A stretch of 54,095 nt of DNA from an uncultured Muribaculaceae bacterium (GTDB lineage Bacteria; Bacteroidota; Bacteroidia; Bacteroidales; Muribaculaceae): assembly GCA_910583525.1 (NCBI GenBank), contig CAJTXL010000022.1, positions 1 to 54,095 on the forward strand, written 5' to 3'. The position numbers were made by a program, and so were the translations under genes. Shown here one piece after another: positions 35,542-44,089 of the stretch. The notes beneath the pieces were generated by a model. The model was not told the origin of the DNA and ran no database searches. It saw only the letters and a list, made by a program, of their open reading frames with translations. Positions within the stretch are counted from its first letter, which is position 1, and each line of letters opens with the position of its first letter.

Positions 35542-37389
35542 ATGAATTTACGACCAATTGCGATATTGCTTCTTGCCATGCTGTTTGTGCCTGTGCCGGC
35601 ACAGAGGATTGCCGTGTTGAGCGACATACATGTAGTGCCCGGCAACGAATGCGGACGTCAGCTTGCCTTGGCGGTTGAAGATATAAATGCCGGCGGTTTC
35701 GACGCAGTAGTGGTTAACGGAGACCTTTCGAATGAAGGCTCTGATAAAGAGCTTGCGAATGTCAAGCGAATTCTTGACGGTATACGGCATCCTTTGTTCG
35801 TGTTGCCCGGAAATCATGAGAACAACTGGAGCCAAAGCGCCGGACGTACATTTGTGGACTTGTGGGGCGCCGACAGGTTTGTGTCACGTATCGATTCTTT
35901 GGTTATTGTGGGTCTTAATTGCGGCCCATATATGAAGATGGGCGACGGGCATGTAAAACAGGAGGATTTGCATTGGCTTGCATATACTCTCGATAGCCTG
36001 TCTGTAGCAGGATGCCGAGTGTTGTCGTTCAACCACTATCCATTGCTTGAAGACCTTGACAATTGTTCCGAATATCTCGATGTCTTTGAAGATAAACCCG
36101 TTTTGGCGCATATCAACGGGCATCATCATGCTTGGCGGCTCTACGATGTCGGCGACGGTTTTGTCTCGTCGAACTTGCATGGAGTCATGACCCGTGCCCT
36201 CGATATGCGTGACGGCACATATGGTTATGCCATTGTGGATGTGTTGGGCGACAGTGTCTGTGTGTATGAGAAAATCATCGGAGAGCCGGCAACGGAAAAA
36301 TTCCGTTTTGAGGCCGAAGATGTAGTGTCGTTAAAGAAAATCCGTCCACGACCGGAATTTTCTGTGCCTGAAGGTTTTGAAGTGGAATGTATATGGACGG
36401 ATTCCGCGTCAATATTTACTCGATTGGGAATCGATGACAGCAACGTTTATTTTGGCAACTCTACGGGTTTCGTCCGTGCCGTAGACAAACGTAGCGGTCT
36501 TTTGCGGTGGAGCGCTGATGCCGGTGCGCCTCTGTATGGCCGGCCCGTTCCGCTTGTCGACAAGGTCGCAGTACCGACCCATGATGGCATAATGTTCGTA
36601 GACAAAGCTTCGGGACGTCTTTGCCGTAGAGAGCCGTCGGAATATTCCCCCTTTGTGGCCGACGGCCTCGCCTCTGTGGCTGACGGGTGGTATGTCCAGG
36701 GCGGATACAAGGGGATAGAACGGCGCGATGTGTCCGATGGGTCGCTTGTTTGGCGCTATGACTCTATATTCAACTACTGTCAGGCGTCGCCGACAGTAGC
36801 CGATGACGATGTGTTTTTCGGAGCGTGGGACACCAACCTTCGCTGTCTTGACCTCGCCACAGGCGCTTTGCGGTGGGTTTGGAACAACGGCAAGGCCAAC
36901 AATATGCTCGGCCCCGGCAATGTTGTGCCTGTAGTTGCCGGTGACAAAGTTTTTATAGTCGCCCCAGACCGTTATATGACCGCCATCGACCGCCGCACCG
37001 GCAAAACGCTGTGGCGCGACAACTCGCACCGCTACCGCGAAAGCATAGGCCATAGTGAGGATTATAGCCGTATATACGCCAAGACTATGGACGGGGCTCT
37101 TGTCGCCGTGGATGCCTTGTCGCCTGAGTTCAAGGAGTTGTGGAGTGTCGACCTTGGCATAGGGTACGACCATGCGCCATGTGTCGTTGTCGAGAAAGAC
37201 GGTTTGGTCTATGCCGGGTCGAGGCGAGGCATTGTAACTATAAGCCGAGCCGACGGTTCGGGTAGAGTGGCAAGCATTTGTCTTGGTAAAGGCGAGATAA
37301 ACGGTTTCGATATCGCCCCGTTCGATAGCAATATATATGTTTCGCTTGTCGACGGTAAAATTTATAGGATAAGATATAATGGCAGATAA
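35542..37389 (+). CDS. Calcineurin-like phosphoesterase fused to PQQ-type beta-propeller
   Basis: 615 aa. A signal peptide (about 1-21, cut near VPAQ) exports it. The metallophosphoesterase domain (22-270) has the full motif set: Asp28 and His30 (SDIH), Asp61 (NGD), Asn91-His92-Glu93 (GNHE), His165 (NHYP) and GHHH at 193-196. Residues about 285-610 form a PQQ-like/quinoprotein beta-propeller with repeated blades such as VDKRSGLLRWSADAG, LDLATGALRWVWNNG and IDRRTGKTLWRDN. The product is periplasmic or secreted. The phosphodiester or phosphomonoester substrate is unknown; the propeller may bind polymer or carry a ligand. The next gene overlaps its end by 11 bases. Confidence 0.9.
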   Translation: MNLRPIAILLLAMLFVPVPAQRIAVLSDIHVVPGNECGRQLALAVEDINAGGFDAVVVNGDLSNEGSDKELANVKRILDGIRHPLFVLPGNHENNWSQSAGRTFVDLWGADRFVSRIDSLVIVGLNCGPYMKMGDGHVKQEDLHWLAYTLDSLSVAGCRVLSFNHYPLLEDLDNCSEYLDVFEDKPVLAHINGHHHAWRLYDVGDGFVSSNLHGVMTRALDMRDGTYGYAIVDVLGDSVCVYEKIIGEPATEKFRFEAEDVVSLKKIRPRPEFSVPEGFEVECIWTDSASIFTRLGIDDSNVYFGNSTGFVRAVDKRSGLLRWSADAGAPLYGRPVPLVDKVAVPTHDGIMFVDKASGRLCRREPSEYSPFVADGLASVADGWYVQGGYKGIERRDVSDGSLVWRYDSIFNYCQASPTVADDDVFFGAWDTNLRCLDLATGALRWVWNNGKANNMLGPGNVVPVVAGDKVFIVAPDRYMTAIDRRTGKTLWRDNSHRYRESIGHSEDYSRIYAKTMDGALVAVDALSPEFKELWSVDLGIGYDHAPCVVVEKDGLVYAGSRRGIVTISRADGSGRVASICLGKGEINGFDIAPFDSNIYVSLVDGKIYRIRYNGR

Positions 37390-37912
37390 TTATCTTGAAA
37401 AGAAGATGGAGGAACATCGGCAAGGCGGAGTTTCTTCGGTTAAGAGGCGTTTTACACCATCGGGACAGAAACCGGGTTACGCATGTTTTCGAATCGGCGA
37501 GCCTGTAGTGTTTGTCAAGGGTTTCGACGCGGCGCCGAGTACGGTGGCGTCTGTTGTAAGAGCATTCCGTAATGCCGGTTGCCGCGTGGCTTTTACGTCT
37601 GCCGACATAAAGACAGGTCGTGCCTTTGCCCAAAGCAGCGGGGCTCGGCATTATCCTGTCGTTAAAGGCGTGGAAGAAAAAATCACGACGGACTACGGAG
37701 TTGCCAATTTTACTGTCGAAGTCGAAGAGCGTTGCCTGCTGTTCTGTACTTGCGGAAAGACGGTCAGGATTCAAGCTGATTGTGATTGCCCGTCCGAAAT
37801 ATTTGATGAAAAGGTCGGAGAGGTCTGCCTTTATCTGTCGCTGCCGTATTCCGGGTGGCTTATCGGCGGCACTGTTACGATGCTTCGCAATGGCGAGGTG
37901 CGTCTTGTCTGA
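37379..37912 (+). CDS. Unknown protein, degenerate SDR/Rossmann-like
   Basis: 177 aa, function not recognised. The head NYLEKKMEEHR resembles the N-terminus of several Bacteroidales oxidoreductases. The middle stretch VVFVKGFDAAPSTVASVVRA and the following RAFRNAGCRVAFTSADIKTGRAFAQ read like the first beta-alpha-beta units of a short-chain dehydrogenase, but the glycine-rich dinucleotide loop is replaced by KGFDAAPST and no YxxxK catalytic motif follows. The C-terminal part holds several cysteines (CLLFCTCGK, DCDCPSE). It overlaps the phosphoesterase end by 11 bases, so the two are probably translated together. It also overlaps the 3' end of the convergent fecE gene by 38 bases. Confidence 0.7.
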   Translation: MADNYLEKKMEEHRQGGVSSVKRRFTPSGQKPGYACFRIGEPVVFVKGFDAAPSTVASVVRAFRNAGCRVAFTSADIKTGRAFAQSSGARHYPVVKGVEEKITTDYGVANFTVEVEERCLLFCTCGKTVRIQADCDCPSEIFDEKVGEVCLYLSLPYSGWLIGGTVTMLRNGEVRLV

Positions 37913-38666
37913 AATCGCCGCTTGAGCTGTCGAAATGGATGCCGGCATCGGGGAAACATTTGTCGAGTATTCCTGATGCCACGACGCATTCTTTGGCGTC
38001 GCAGGCGATTTTGCCAACCGAAGGGTCGATGGCAAGCAGAGTGTCGGCAACTGCAATTGCCGGTGCTATATCATGGCTTGAAAGCAATATGGTCCGCCCG
38101 TTGTCGGCAAGCCTGCGCAGAAGACGCATTATGTCGAGTCTCCCGGCAACGTCGAGGAACGCAGTCGGCTCGTCAAGTATTATTAACGGAGTCTGTTGAG
38201 CCAAAGCCCGGGCTATCATGGTCTTTTGGCGTTCTCCGTCGCTGAGTGTGCCGAGCATGCGGAAAGCCTTGTTGGCCATGCCTACGTCGGCAATTGCTTT
38301 ATTTACTATTTCGCGGTCTTCTTCGGATAGCCGTCCGAAAGGCCCTGTGTAAGGGTGGCGTCCGATAGACACGCATTCTTCGACGGTGAGCGCGCCGCCG
38401 CCGTTGCGGTCGGTAAACACTACCGACAATACTTTTGCAAGTTCGCGGCGTGAATAGTCGCATAGGCTTTTTCCGCAGAGCGAAATCCGTCCCGAAACAG
38501 GCTGTTGGCTTCCGGCCAAAGTACGCAGAAGCGTAGATTTGCCGCTGCCGTTGGCGCCGATTAGTACGGCAACGCTTCCGGGGCGCAGACCGAAAGATAT
38601 GTCGGAAAGTACGGTTTTATGCCGATAGCCTACCGATAGCCCGTGTGTTTCGAGTACTGCTTCCAT
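37875..38666 (-). CDS. FecE-type ABC transporter ATPase (iron/cobalamin class)
   Basis: 263 aa from the ATG at 38666. Walker A GANGSGKST (37-45), Q-loop replaced by a VFTDRNG segment, signature LSDGERQ and Walker B LIILDEPTAFLD followed by the switch His in SSHD. Similarity to FecE/BtuD puts it with importers of ferric siderophore, haem or cobalamin. The upstream open frame that reaches 39146 reads back over the permease gene and is not used. It lies 2 bases after the permease stop. The signature reads LSDGE rather than LSGGE, a common variant. Confidence 0.92.
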   Translation of the reverse strand: MEAVLETHGLSVGYRHKTVLSDISFGLRPGSVAVLIGANGSGKSTLLRTLAGSQQPVSGRISLCGKSLCDYSRRELAKVLSVVFTDRNGGGALTVEECVSIGRHPYTGPFGRLSEEDREIVNKAIADVGMANKAFRMLGTLSDGERQKTMIARALAQQTPLIILDEPTAFLDVAGRLDIMRLLRRLADNGRTILLSSHDIAPAIAVADTLLAIDPSVGKIACDAKECVVASGILDKCFPDAGIHFDSSSGDFRQDAPRHCEAS

Positions 38667-38668
38667 TG

Positions 38669-39691
38669 TCAATTGAAATATAAGAGCCGTTTGCGGTTTA
38701 GCAGAACGTATATTATCACCGGCACTCCTATTATGGGGGTAATTGCGTTTACAGGGATTGTCGCACCGCTGCTGAGTGCCGGCGATACAGATATGATTTG
38801 GCATATAAGTCCCATGAGGCCTCCGCATAGTGCCGTAGCCGGAAGCAGCACGAAATGGTTTGAGGTGCCAGTCAGCATGCGTGCTATATGCGGAACTACA
38901 AGGCCGATAAATCCGACAGGACCGCACCATGCCGTCACTACGGCGGTCAGCGCTCCTGCAAGAAAGAGCAGGGCGGTGCGCACCCGTGATGCGGCTATGC
39001 CGACGTTTTCGGCGAAGCGTTGCCCGAAAAGCATGGCATTGAGGCTCTTTGCATATGCCATTGAGCAGAACAGCAATACAATGCACAGACTTGCGAAAAG
39101 CGGCAACGCGTTTGTGTCGACAGCCGAGAATGTTCCCAAGCCCCAAAGCACGAAGCTATGGACGCTTTGGTCGGTTGAGAAAAAGTTCAGCAAGGCTATC
39201 GCCGACGATGCAAGGTAGCCGATGAGGATGCCTACTATCAGCAGCACGTCGGATGAGCGCACGATAGTCGAAAACAGCAGCAAAATGGCTAATATAAGTG
39301 CCGCACCGGCAATGGCGCCGCCCACAATAGCAATTTGTCCCCAAAGCCCGGCCATTCCGCCGAATATCATCATGACGATTGCGACACCTACGCTTGCACC
39401 TGTCGACAAGCCCATGATTGACGGGCCTGCGAGAGGATTATTGAAGCAAGTCTGCATAAGAAGTCCGGCTACGGCGAGCGCGGCACCTGCAAGTAGTGCT
39501 GTCAGAAGAGCCGGAACGCGAGTCTCTACAATAATGAAACCGGCGATATCGTTTTCGGGATTGCCGCCTGTGAGTACGTCAAATATTATTGTTGCCGGGA
39601 TATCGACACCACCGACCATCAAGCCTAAAAGTAGTGTTACGGCAATCATTGCCGCCAGCGATATTATGGCGATGCGGCGTCGGTTCTTCAT
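38669..39691 (-). CDS. FecCD-family ABC importer permease
   Basis: 340 aa, about nine to ten transmembrane helices, FecCD/BtuC type. Family marks: ETRVPALLTALLAGAALAVAGLLMQ near residues 52-76, GLSTGASVG, and the cytoplasmic coupling stretch GPVGFIGLVVPHIARML (about 266-282). It forms the channel for the substrate released by the FecB-like lipoprotein. The start overlaps the FecB stop by 4 bases. Confidence 0.95.
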   Translation of the reverse strand: MKNRRRIAIISLAAMIAVTLLLGLMVGGVDIPATIIFDVLTGGNPENDIAGFIIVETRVPALLTALLAGAALAVAGLLMQTCFNNPLAGPSIMGLSTGASVGVAIVMMIFGGMAGLWGQIAIVGGAIAGAALILAILLLFSTIVRSSDVLLIVGILIGYLASSAIALLNFFSTDQSVHSFVLWGLGTFSAVDTNALPLFASLCIVLLFCSMAYAKSLNAMLFGQRFAENVGIAASRVRTALLFLAGALTAVVTAWCGPVGFIGLVVPHIARMLTGTSNHFVLLPATALCGGLMGLICQIISVSPALSSGATIPVNAITPIIGVPVIIYVLLNRKRLLYFN

Positions 39692-40836
39692 TCGGCGTTA
39701 GAGAAATAACGTAGGCTGTAGTCCGGCATCAGTTCAGGATGAAATATGGCTACATAATCGGCCAATACGCGCTCGGGATGAAATGCTATGTCGTTGAATA
39801 TCGGTTTGCGCTGTGTGTCGCATCCGTAGATGTTGTTTTCGCGTAGGGCTTTGAAAGAACCGTAGCGTCTATTCTGTGCTACAAGAGTTGCCGGGCTTGC
39901 AGTGTATCCGAACGTGCGCAGTAGCCATATGTCGGCGTCGATGGCTTTCTCTGCCACTTTTTCGAGGCTCAAAGCAAGCGAACCGCTCCCGTCCGTATCG
40001 GCCCAGGGGTAGTCGGCTCCTGCATCGGCAAGCATTTTTGCCATATAGCTTTGTCCGGCAGGCACATACCATACGCCCGAATATTCGCTTTCGGTGAGTA
40101 CTTTCGGTTTTGGCGATGATGCTCCGGCAGCTCTGAATGCAAGGTCTGAATATGTGTCGATTACTTCTGTGAATATCTCACGGGCCTTTTCGCGTTTATC
40201 TGTTAGCTCGCCGAGTAGCAACAGCCATTCGGCGCGTGCTATGGGGCTTGTTTCAAGATAGTCGGCGCATTCTATAGCGATGATACCGCGCGGCAAATTG
40301 CCGGCAGCCACGCCCTGCATGGGTGAGCGAAGCACAATTTCGCACCGTGCCGCAGCAATCTTTTCGGCAGACGGAGCCGATGCCTGCCCGACGTCGATTA
40401 TGTTTCCGTCGTTCAGCAAAGAAGCGATTGTGTCGTCGGCGGCAAAAAAGGCCCCGTCTGCTACGGCCGATATGCACTCTATGGCGTCGAGTTCACACAA
40501 TCCGCCCGAGTGGACGGCAGAGAATACGGCGGCGTTCCGTATCGGAGTGCGTATAACTTTTATGTCTTCGCCGAGATTGTCCGGCACAAGCGAGTCGCGG
40601 TCTATAAGGGCATAGCGCCCGAGGTATCTGCCCTCGTTCCAAGGGTCGGCGATATCGACCCTCACTACGCCCGCGCCTACATCGGCTATCGTAAGATATT
40701 TCGCATGATGCGTCAACGTGTCGGCGACAAATGTGTCGGCGAAAGCGTCATCTCTTCCGCTTTGTTTTCCGCTACAAGAACAAAGCCCTGAGAGGATTAG
40801 TACTCCCAGGGCTATGGATGTCATGCGTGAAGTCAT
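39688..40836 (-). CDS. FecB/BtuF-type substrate-binding lipoprotein
   Basis: 382 aa from the ATG at 40836. A lipoprotein signal ends LCSC (lipidated Cys in CSGKQSG). Two Rossmann-like lobes joined by a long helix follow: the class III binding protein layout. The first lobe holds RYALIDRDS and IECISAVADG, the second WLLRTFGYTASPATL and the C-terminal FHPEL. The ligand (ferric siderophore, haem or cobalamin) cannot be told. No cobalamin riboswitch or TonB receptor gene is in the window. The ATG overlaps the DUF805 stop by 4 bases (ATGA). A second ATG 4 codons in is possible. Confidence 0.9.
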   Translation of the reverse strand: MTSRMTSIALGVLILSGLCSCSGKQSGRDDAFADTFVADTLTHHAKYLTIADVGAGVVRVDIADPWNEGRYLGRYALIDRDSLVPDNLGEDIKVIRTPIRNAAVFSAVHSGGLCELDAIECISAVADGAFFAADDTIASLLNDGNIIDVGQASAPSAEKIAAARCEIVLRSPMQGVAAGNLPRGIIAIECADYLETSPIARAEWLLLLGELTDKREKAREIFTEVIDTYSDLAFRAAGASSPKPKVLTESEYSGVWYVPAGQSYMAKMLADAGADYPWADTDGSGSLALSLEKVAEKAIDADIWLLRTFGYTASPATLVAQNRRYGSFKALRENNIYGCDTQRKPIFNDIAFHPERVLADYVAIFHPELMPDYSLRYFSNAE

Positions 40837-41312
40837 GCCTCTCCGTAAGGGTTGGGGCCGTATTGATTGTCGGGTCCGCTTGCCTTGCAGCAGAATACGA
40901 TTGTCGTGATACCTGCTGCGAGGGCGATTACATAGCCAACGCTCAGCAATCCCATGTGGTTCTGTATTGCATTGGCTGCGGCCACGGGGTCGTTGGCGGC
41001 TGTGAATATTGCGGTGCCGAGTGCGCCAAAAATAAATGCGGCGCCTATAAGACCGATTACATACAGGCCGACTACCCACCAGCCGCTTTTGCCGATGTCA
41101 TGGAACCTGCGTGTGAGGACGGCGAGGTTGGGGATGAGGAGTGCGAGTGTGATGATGCCCGTAAGGGTTTGGCTGCGGAACAGGCTTGCGACTATTCCGA
41201 GCAGAAATACGAAAAGCATGGCCCACCAATATTCGGCACGGGTAGAACGTCCTTTGAAGTTGGCGTAGTTGGCAAAATAGATTTTGATTGCCGTGATAAA
41301 ATCTACATTCAT
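40833..41312 (-). CDS. DUF805 membrane protein
   Basis: 159 aa from the ATG at 41312. Four predicted transmembrane helices. The N-terminal FANFKGRSTRAEYWW (about 12-31) and the following LTRRFHDIGKSGWW are the conserved DUF805 motifs. The C-terminus is a short Gly/Pro/Asn tail (DNQYGPNPYG). Function unknown. It is the first gene of the FecBCD-type operon and is coupled to FecB by an ATGA overlap. Confidence 0.9.
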   Translation of the reverse strand: MNVDFITAIKIYFANYANFKGRSTRAEYWWAMLFVFLLGIVASLFRSQTLTGIITLALLIPNLAVLTRRFHDIGKSGWWVVGLYVIGLIGAAFIFGALGTAIFTAANDPVAAANAIQNHMGLLSVGYVIALAAGITTIVFCCKASGPDNQYGPNPYGEA

Positions 41313-41341
41313 ATTAATATTTTTTAGATAATTATATGTGG

Positions 41342-41373
41342 CAAAATTATAATCTTTTATTGGGTTTGGCAAG
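41342..41373 (-). promoter_or_regulatory. Promoter of the DUF805-fecBCE operon
   Basis: Minus strand: CTTG (41370-41373) as a near -33 box, 20 bases, TAATTTTG (41342-41349). Back to back with the nqr promoter. Confidence 0.6.
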
Positions 41374-41468
41374 AAAAACTGGCCGATAGTATGAATGTTG
41401 GTGTTATTTTATGTTAACGAAACCGTGCTTTGACGGTCTGCTTTTAGTAAATTTTGACTAAAAATAGC

Positions 41469-41476
41469 TACCTTTG
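41469..41476 (+). promoter_or_regulatory. -7 element of the nqr operon promoter
   Basis: TACCTTTG, consensus match, 31 bases before the nqrA ATG. The -33 region is T-rich (TTTTAG near 41442) but not exact. Confidence 0.55.
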
Positions 41477-41507
41477 CAAATTATTAGCTATCAGTTGAAA
41501 AACGCAC

Positions 41508-42854
41508 ATGAAATTAAAGTTCAGAAAAGGCTTAAATCTCAGCATAAAGGGCGGTGTGCCGACCGGAGCAGCCGTATCGTCGGCTCATGTCGAATGCGCG
41601 GCTGTCTGTCCTGACGACTTTCCCGGCTTTATGCCAAAAGTGGCCGTTAAAGAGGGCGACGCCGTAGCTGTCGGTACTCCATTGCTTTACGACAAACGCC
41701 ACCCCGAAGTCAAGCTCGTATCACCTCTTAAAGGTCGTGTAAAGGCTGTCGTACGTGGAGAACGCCGAAAGATAGAACGCGTTGTAGTAGAGGCATCGGA
41801 TTCTGTAGAAGTGCCGTCGCCGAAATTCTCCGAAATATCGGATGCGGCATCAGTCCGAAAAGCCCTTGCCGAAAGCGGCCTGTTGGCGTTTATGCGCCAA
41901 CGTCCCTACGATATCGTGCCTAATCCCGATGAAGAAGTACGCGACATATTCGTTACAGCCCTCGACACAGCGCCTTTGGCTTATCCTTTGACAGCCTCAG
42001 GCGCATCTCTTTTTGAAATGGCCGATTATGAAAGCGGTGTGGCGGCACTGTCGAAAATTACGATAGGGAAGGTTTATATCTGCCATGGCGGAGATTTGGC
42101 AGACAGGCCCGTCGCAGGAGCCGAGATGGTAGAGGTCGAGGGGCCTCATCCGTCAGGGAATGTAAGCGTCCAGATTGCGGTCATAAGGCCGGTAGACAAA
42201 GGAGACGTCGTCTGGACGCTCGATTTCGTGACCTTGGGTCGTATAGGCCGTATGATGCGTACAGGCTTCTTTAGCCCCGCTACTGTAGTGGCCGTCGTCG
42301 GGCCGGAAGTTGTTTTGCCCGGACTTGTCAAGACTGTCGTCGGTGCGCCTGTGTCTTCCGTAATGGCTGACCGTATCGCGCATGACGGGCGCCATCATCG
42401 TGTGATTGCCGGGAATGTCTTTACAGGCACTGCCGTAGATGGGTCGACAGGTTTTCTGCACTATCCGTATCGGCAGATTACGGTGATAGCAGAAGGCGAT
42501 GATGTCGACGAATTTATGGGTTGGGCTTCTTTTGCCCCGAAAAAGATGAGCGAGAGCCGTTCTTTTCCCGGACATTTCATCAAGCGCCTCTTCGCACCCG
42601 ACGCAAGGCTCAACGGCGGTCGCCGTGCCATGATAATGAGCGGAGAATACGACAAGACATTGCCTATGGATATTTTACCTGAATATTTGATAAAGGCGAT
42701 ATTGTCGCACAATATAGAAGACATGGAGAAGCTCGGAATATATGAGATTGCGCCGGAGGATTTCGCCGCAGCCGAATATGTCGATACGTCGAAGCTGCCT
42801 TTGCAGCAGATTGTGAGAGACGGGCTTGACTATCTCCGCAAAGAATTGGAATAA
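41508..42854 (+). CDS. nqrA: Na+-translocating NADH:quinone reductase, subunit A
   Basis: 448 aa, full length. The start MKLKFRKGLNLSIKGG and the ubiquinone/cytoplasmic Rossmann-like parts match NqrA. GDAVAVGTPLLYDKR...VKLVSPLKGRVKAVVRGERR (about 45-90) is the biotinyl-like domain. NqrA is the soluble subunit at the quinone side of the complex. First gene of a six-gene operon, with nqrB 17 bases later. Confidence 0.96.
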   Translation: MKLKFRKGLNLSIKGGVPTGAAVSSAHVECAAVCPDDFPGFMPKVAVKEGDAVAVGTPLLYDKRHPEVKLVSPLKGRVKAVVRGERRKIERVVVEASDSVEVPSPKFSEISDAASVRKALAESGLLAFMRQRPYDIVPNPDEEVRDIFVTALDTAPLAYPLTASGASLFEMADYESGVAALSKITIGKVYICHGGDLADRPVAGAEMVEVEGPHPSGNVSVQIAVIRPVDKGDVVWTLDFVTLGRIGRMMRTGFFSPATVVAVVGPEVVLPGLVKTVVGAPVSSVMADRIAHDGRHHRVIAGNVFTGTAVDGSTGFLHYPYRQITVIAEGDDVDEFMGWASFAPKKMSESRSFPGHFIKRLFAPDARLNGGRRAMIMSGEYDKTLPMDILPEYLIKAILSHNIEDMEKLGIYEIAPEDFAAAEYVDTSKLPLQQIVRDGLDYLRKELE

Positions 42855-42871
42855 AAAGCATCAATATCATA

Positions 42872-44089
42872 ATGTCAAAACTTCGTAATTATCTCGATAA
42901 AATCAAGCCTAATTTCGAGCCGGGAGGCAAATTGCATGCTTTTCGCTCGGTGTATGACGGCTTCGAGACATTTCTCTACACGCCCCGGACTACTTCGGCG
43001 CCTTCCGGAGCAGTTCACGTCCACGACAGCATCGACAGCAAGCGTACCATGATAATAGTGGTGCTGGCGCTTCTTCCGTGCTTCCTATTCGGCATGTATA
43101 ATACAGGCTATCAGCATTGGTTAGCATTGGGTGCGGCAGAGTTCCCGTTTTGGTCGCTGATGCTATACGGCTTCTTGACCATCTTGCCGCGAGTGGCGGT
43201 TTCATATATCGTCGGTCTGAGCATTGAGTTCGCTTTTGCACAGAAAAAAGGAGAGGAAATTCAGGAAGGTTTCCTCGTGACCGGGCTTCTTGTACCGATG
43301 ATTTGCCCTGCCGAGATACCTCTGTGGATGCTTGCCGTTGCTGTGGCCTTTGCCGTAGTTTTCGCAAAAGAAGTGTTTGGCGGAACGGGCTACAATGTGC
43401 TCAACGTCGCACTTGTTACGCGTGCGTTTCTCTTTTTTGCCTATCCGGCACAGATGTCGGGCGACAAGGTATATGTAGCTGCGAACGCTCCGTTCGGATA
43501 CGGGACCTCGCTTCCAGACGGGTTCTCGGGAGCTACACCTCTTGGGCAGATTGCCACGCAGAGCGGTTCTGATATTGTTCTGAAGGGGCTTGACGGGGGC
43601 ATAATTGATACCTGGCAGGCTTTTGTCGGTCTTATTCCGGGTTCGTTTGGCGAAACCTCGACTCTCTGCATCCTTATTGGCGGCGTCCTGTTGCTTGCTG
43701 CCGGAATTGCGTCGTGGCGCGTTATGCTGTCGGTTTTCGCCGGTGGTTTGTTCATGGCGTGGGTCGCCAACACTTTTGCTTCGCCGCTGTATCCGGCATC
43801 GTATATTAGCCCTGTGGACCAGCTTCTGCTCGGCGGCTTCGCTTTTGCCGCTGTCTTTATGGCAACCGACCCGGTGACGGCCGCAAGGACTATGACGGGC
43901 AAGTACATTTACGGATTTCTCATCGGGGTTGTGGCGATATTGATACGCACCTATAACAACGGCTATCCCGAAGGCGCCATGCTTGCCGTGCTGCTTATGA
44001 ATTGCTTTGCACCGCTTATCGACTATTGCGTGGTGCAGGCCAACATGCGTCGCCGCACCAAACGTTTAACCGCAAAAGCCTCACGATGA
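42872..44089 (+). CDS. nqrB: Na+-NQR subunit B
   Basis: 405 aa, about ten transmembrane helices. The covalent FMN site is DGFSGAT with Thr222, the residue flavinylated by ApbE. Subunit B holds riboflavin and FMN and forms the main sodium path. The stop overlaps the nqrC start by 4 bases. Confidence 0.96.
   Translation: MSKLRNYLDKIKPNFEPGGKLHAFRSVYDGFETFLYTPRTTSAPSGAVHVHDSIDSKRTMIIVVLALLPCFLFGMYNTGYQHWLALGAAEFPFWSLMLYGFLTILPRVAVSYIVGLSIEFAFAQKKGEEIQEGFLVTGLLVPMICPAEIPLWMLAVAVAFAVVFAKEVFGGTGYNVLNVALVTRAFLFFAYPAQMSGDKVYVAANAPFGYGTSLPDGFSGATPLGQIATQSGSDIVLKGLDGGIIDTWQAFVGLIPGSFGETSTLCILIGGVLLLAAGIASWRVMLSVFAGGLFMAWVANTFASPLYPASYISPVDQLLLGGFAFAAVFMATDPVTAARTMTGKYIYGFLIGVVAILIRTYNNGYPEGAMLAVLLMNCFAPLIDYCVVQANMRRRTKRLTAKASR

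Noticed and set aside
38667..39146. 160-residue extension of the FecE-like ATPase
   Set aside because: It re-reads the permease gene out of frame; the ABC domain starts at the ATG at 38666.
40837..41079. 81-residue extension of the FecB-like lipoprotein
   Set aside because: It lies out of frame inside the DUF805 gene and would hide the lipoprotein signal.
41313..41507. Cobalamin or other riboswitch upstream of the Fec-type operon
   Set aside because: The leader is short and AT-rich, with no B12-box-like sequence or extended pairing.
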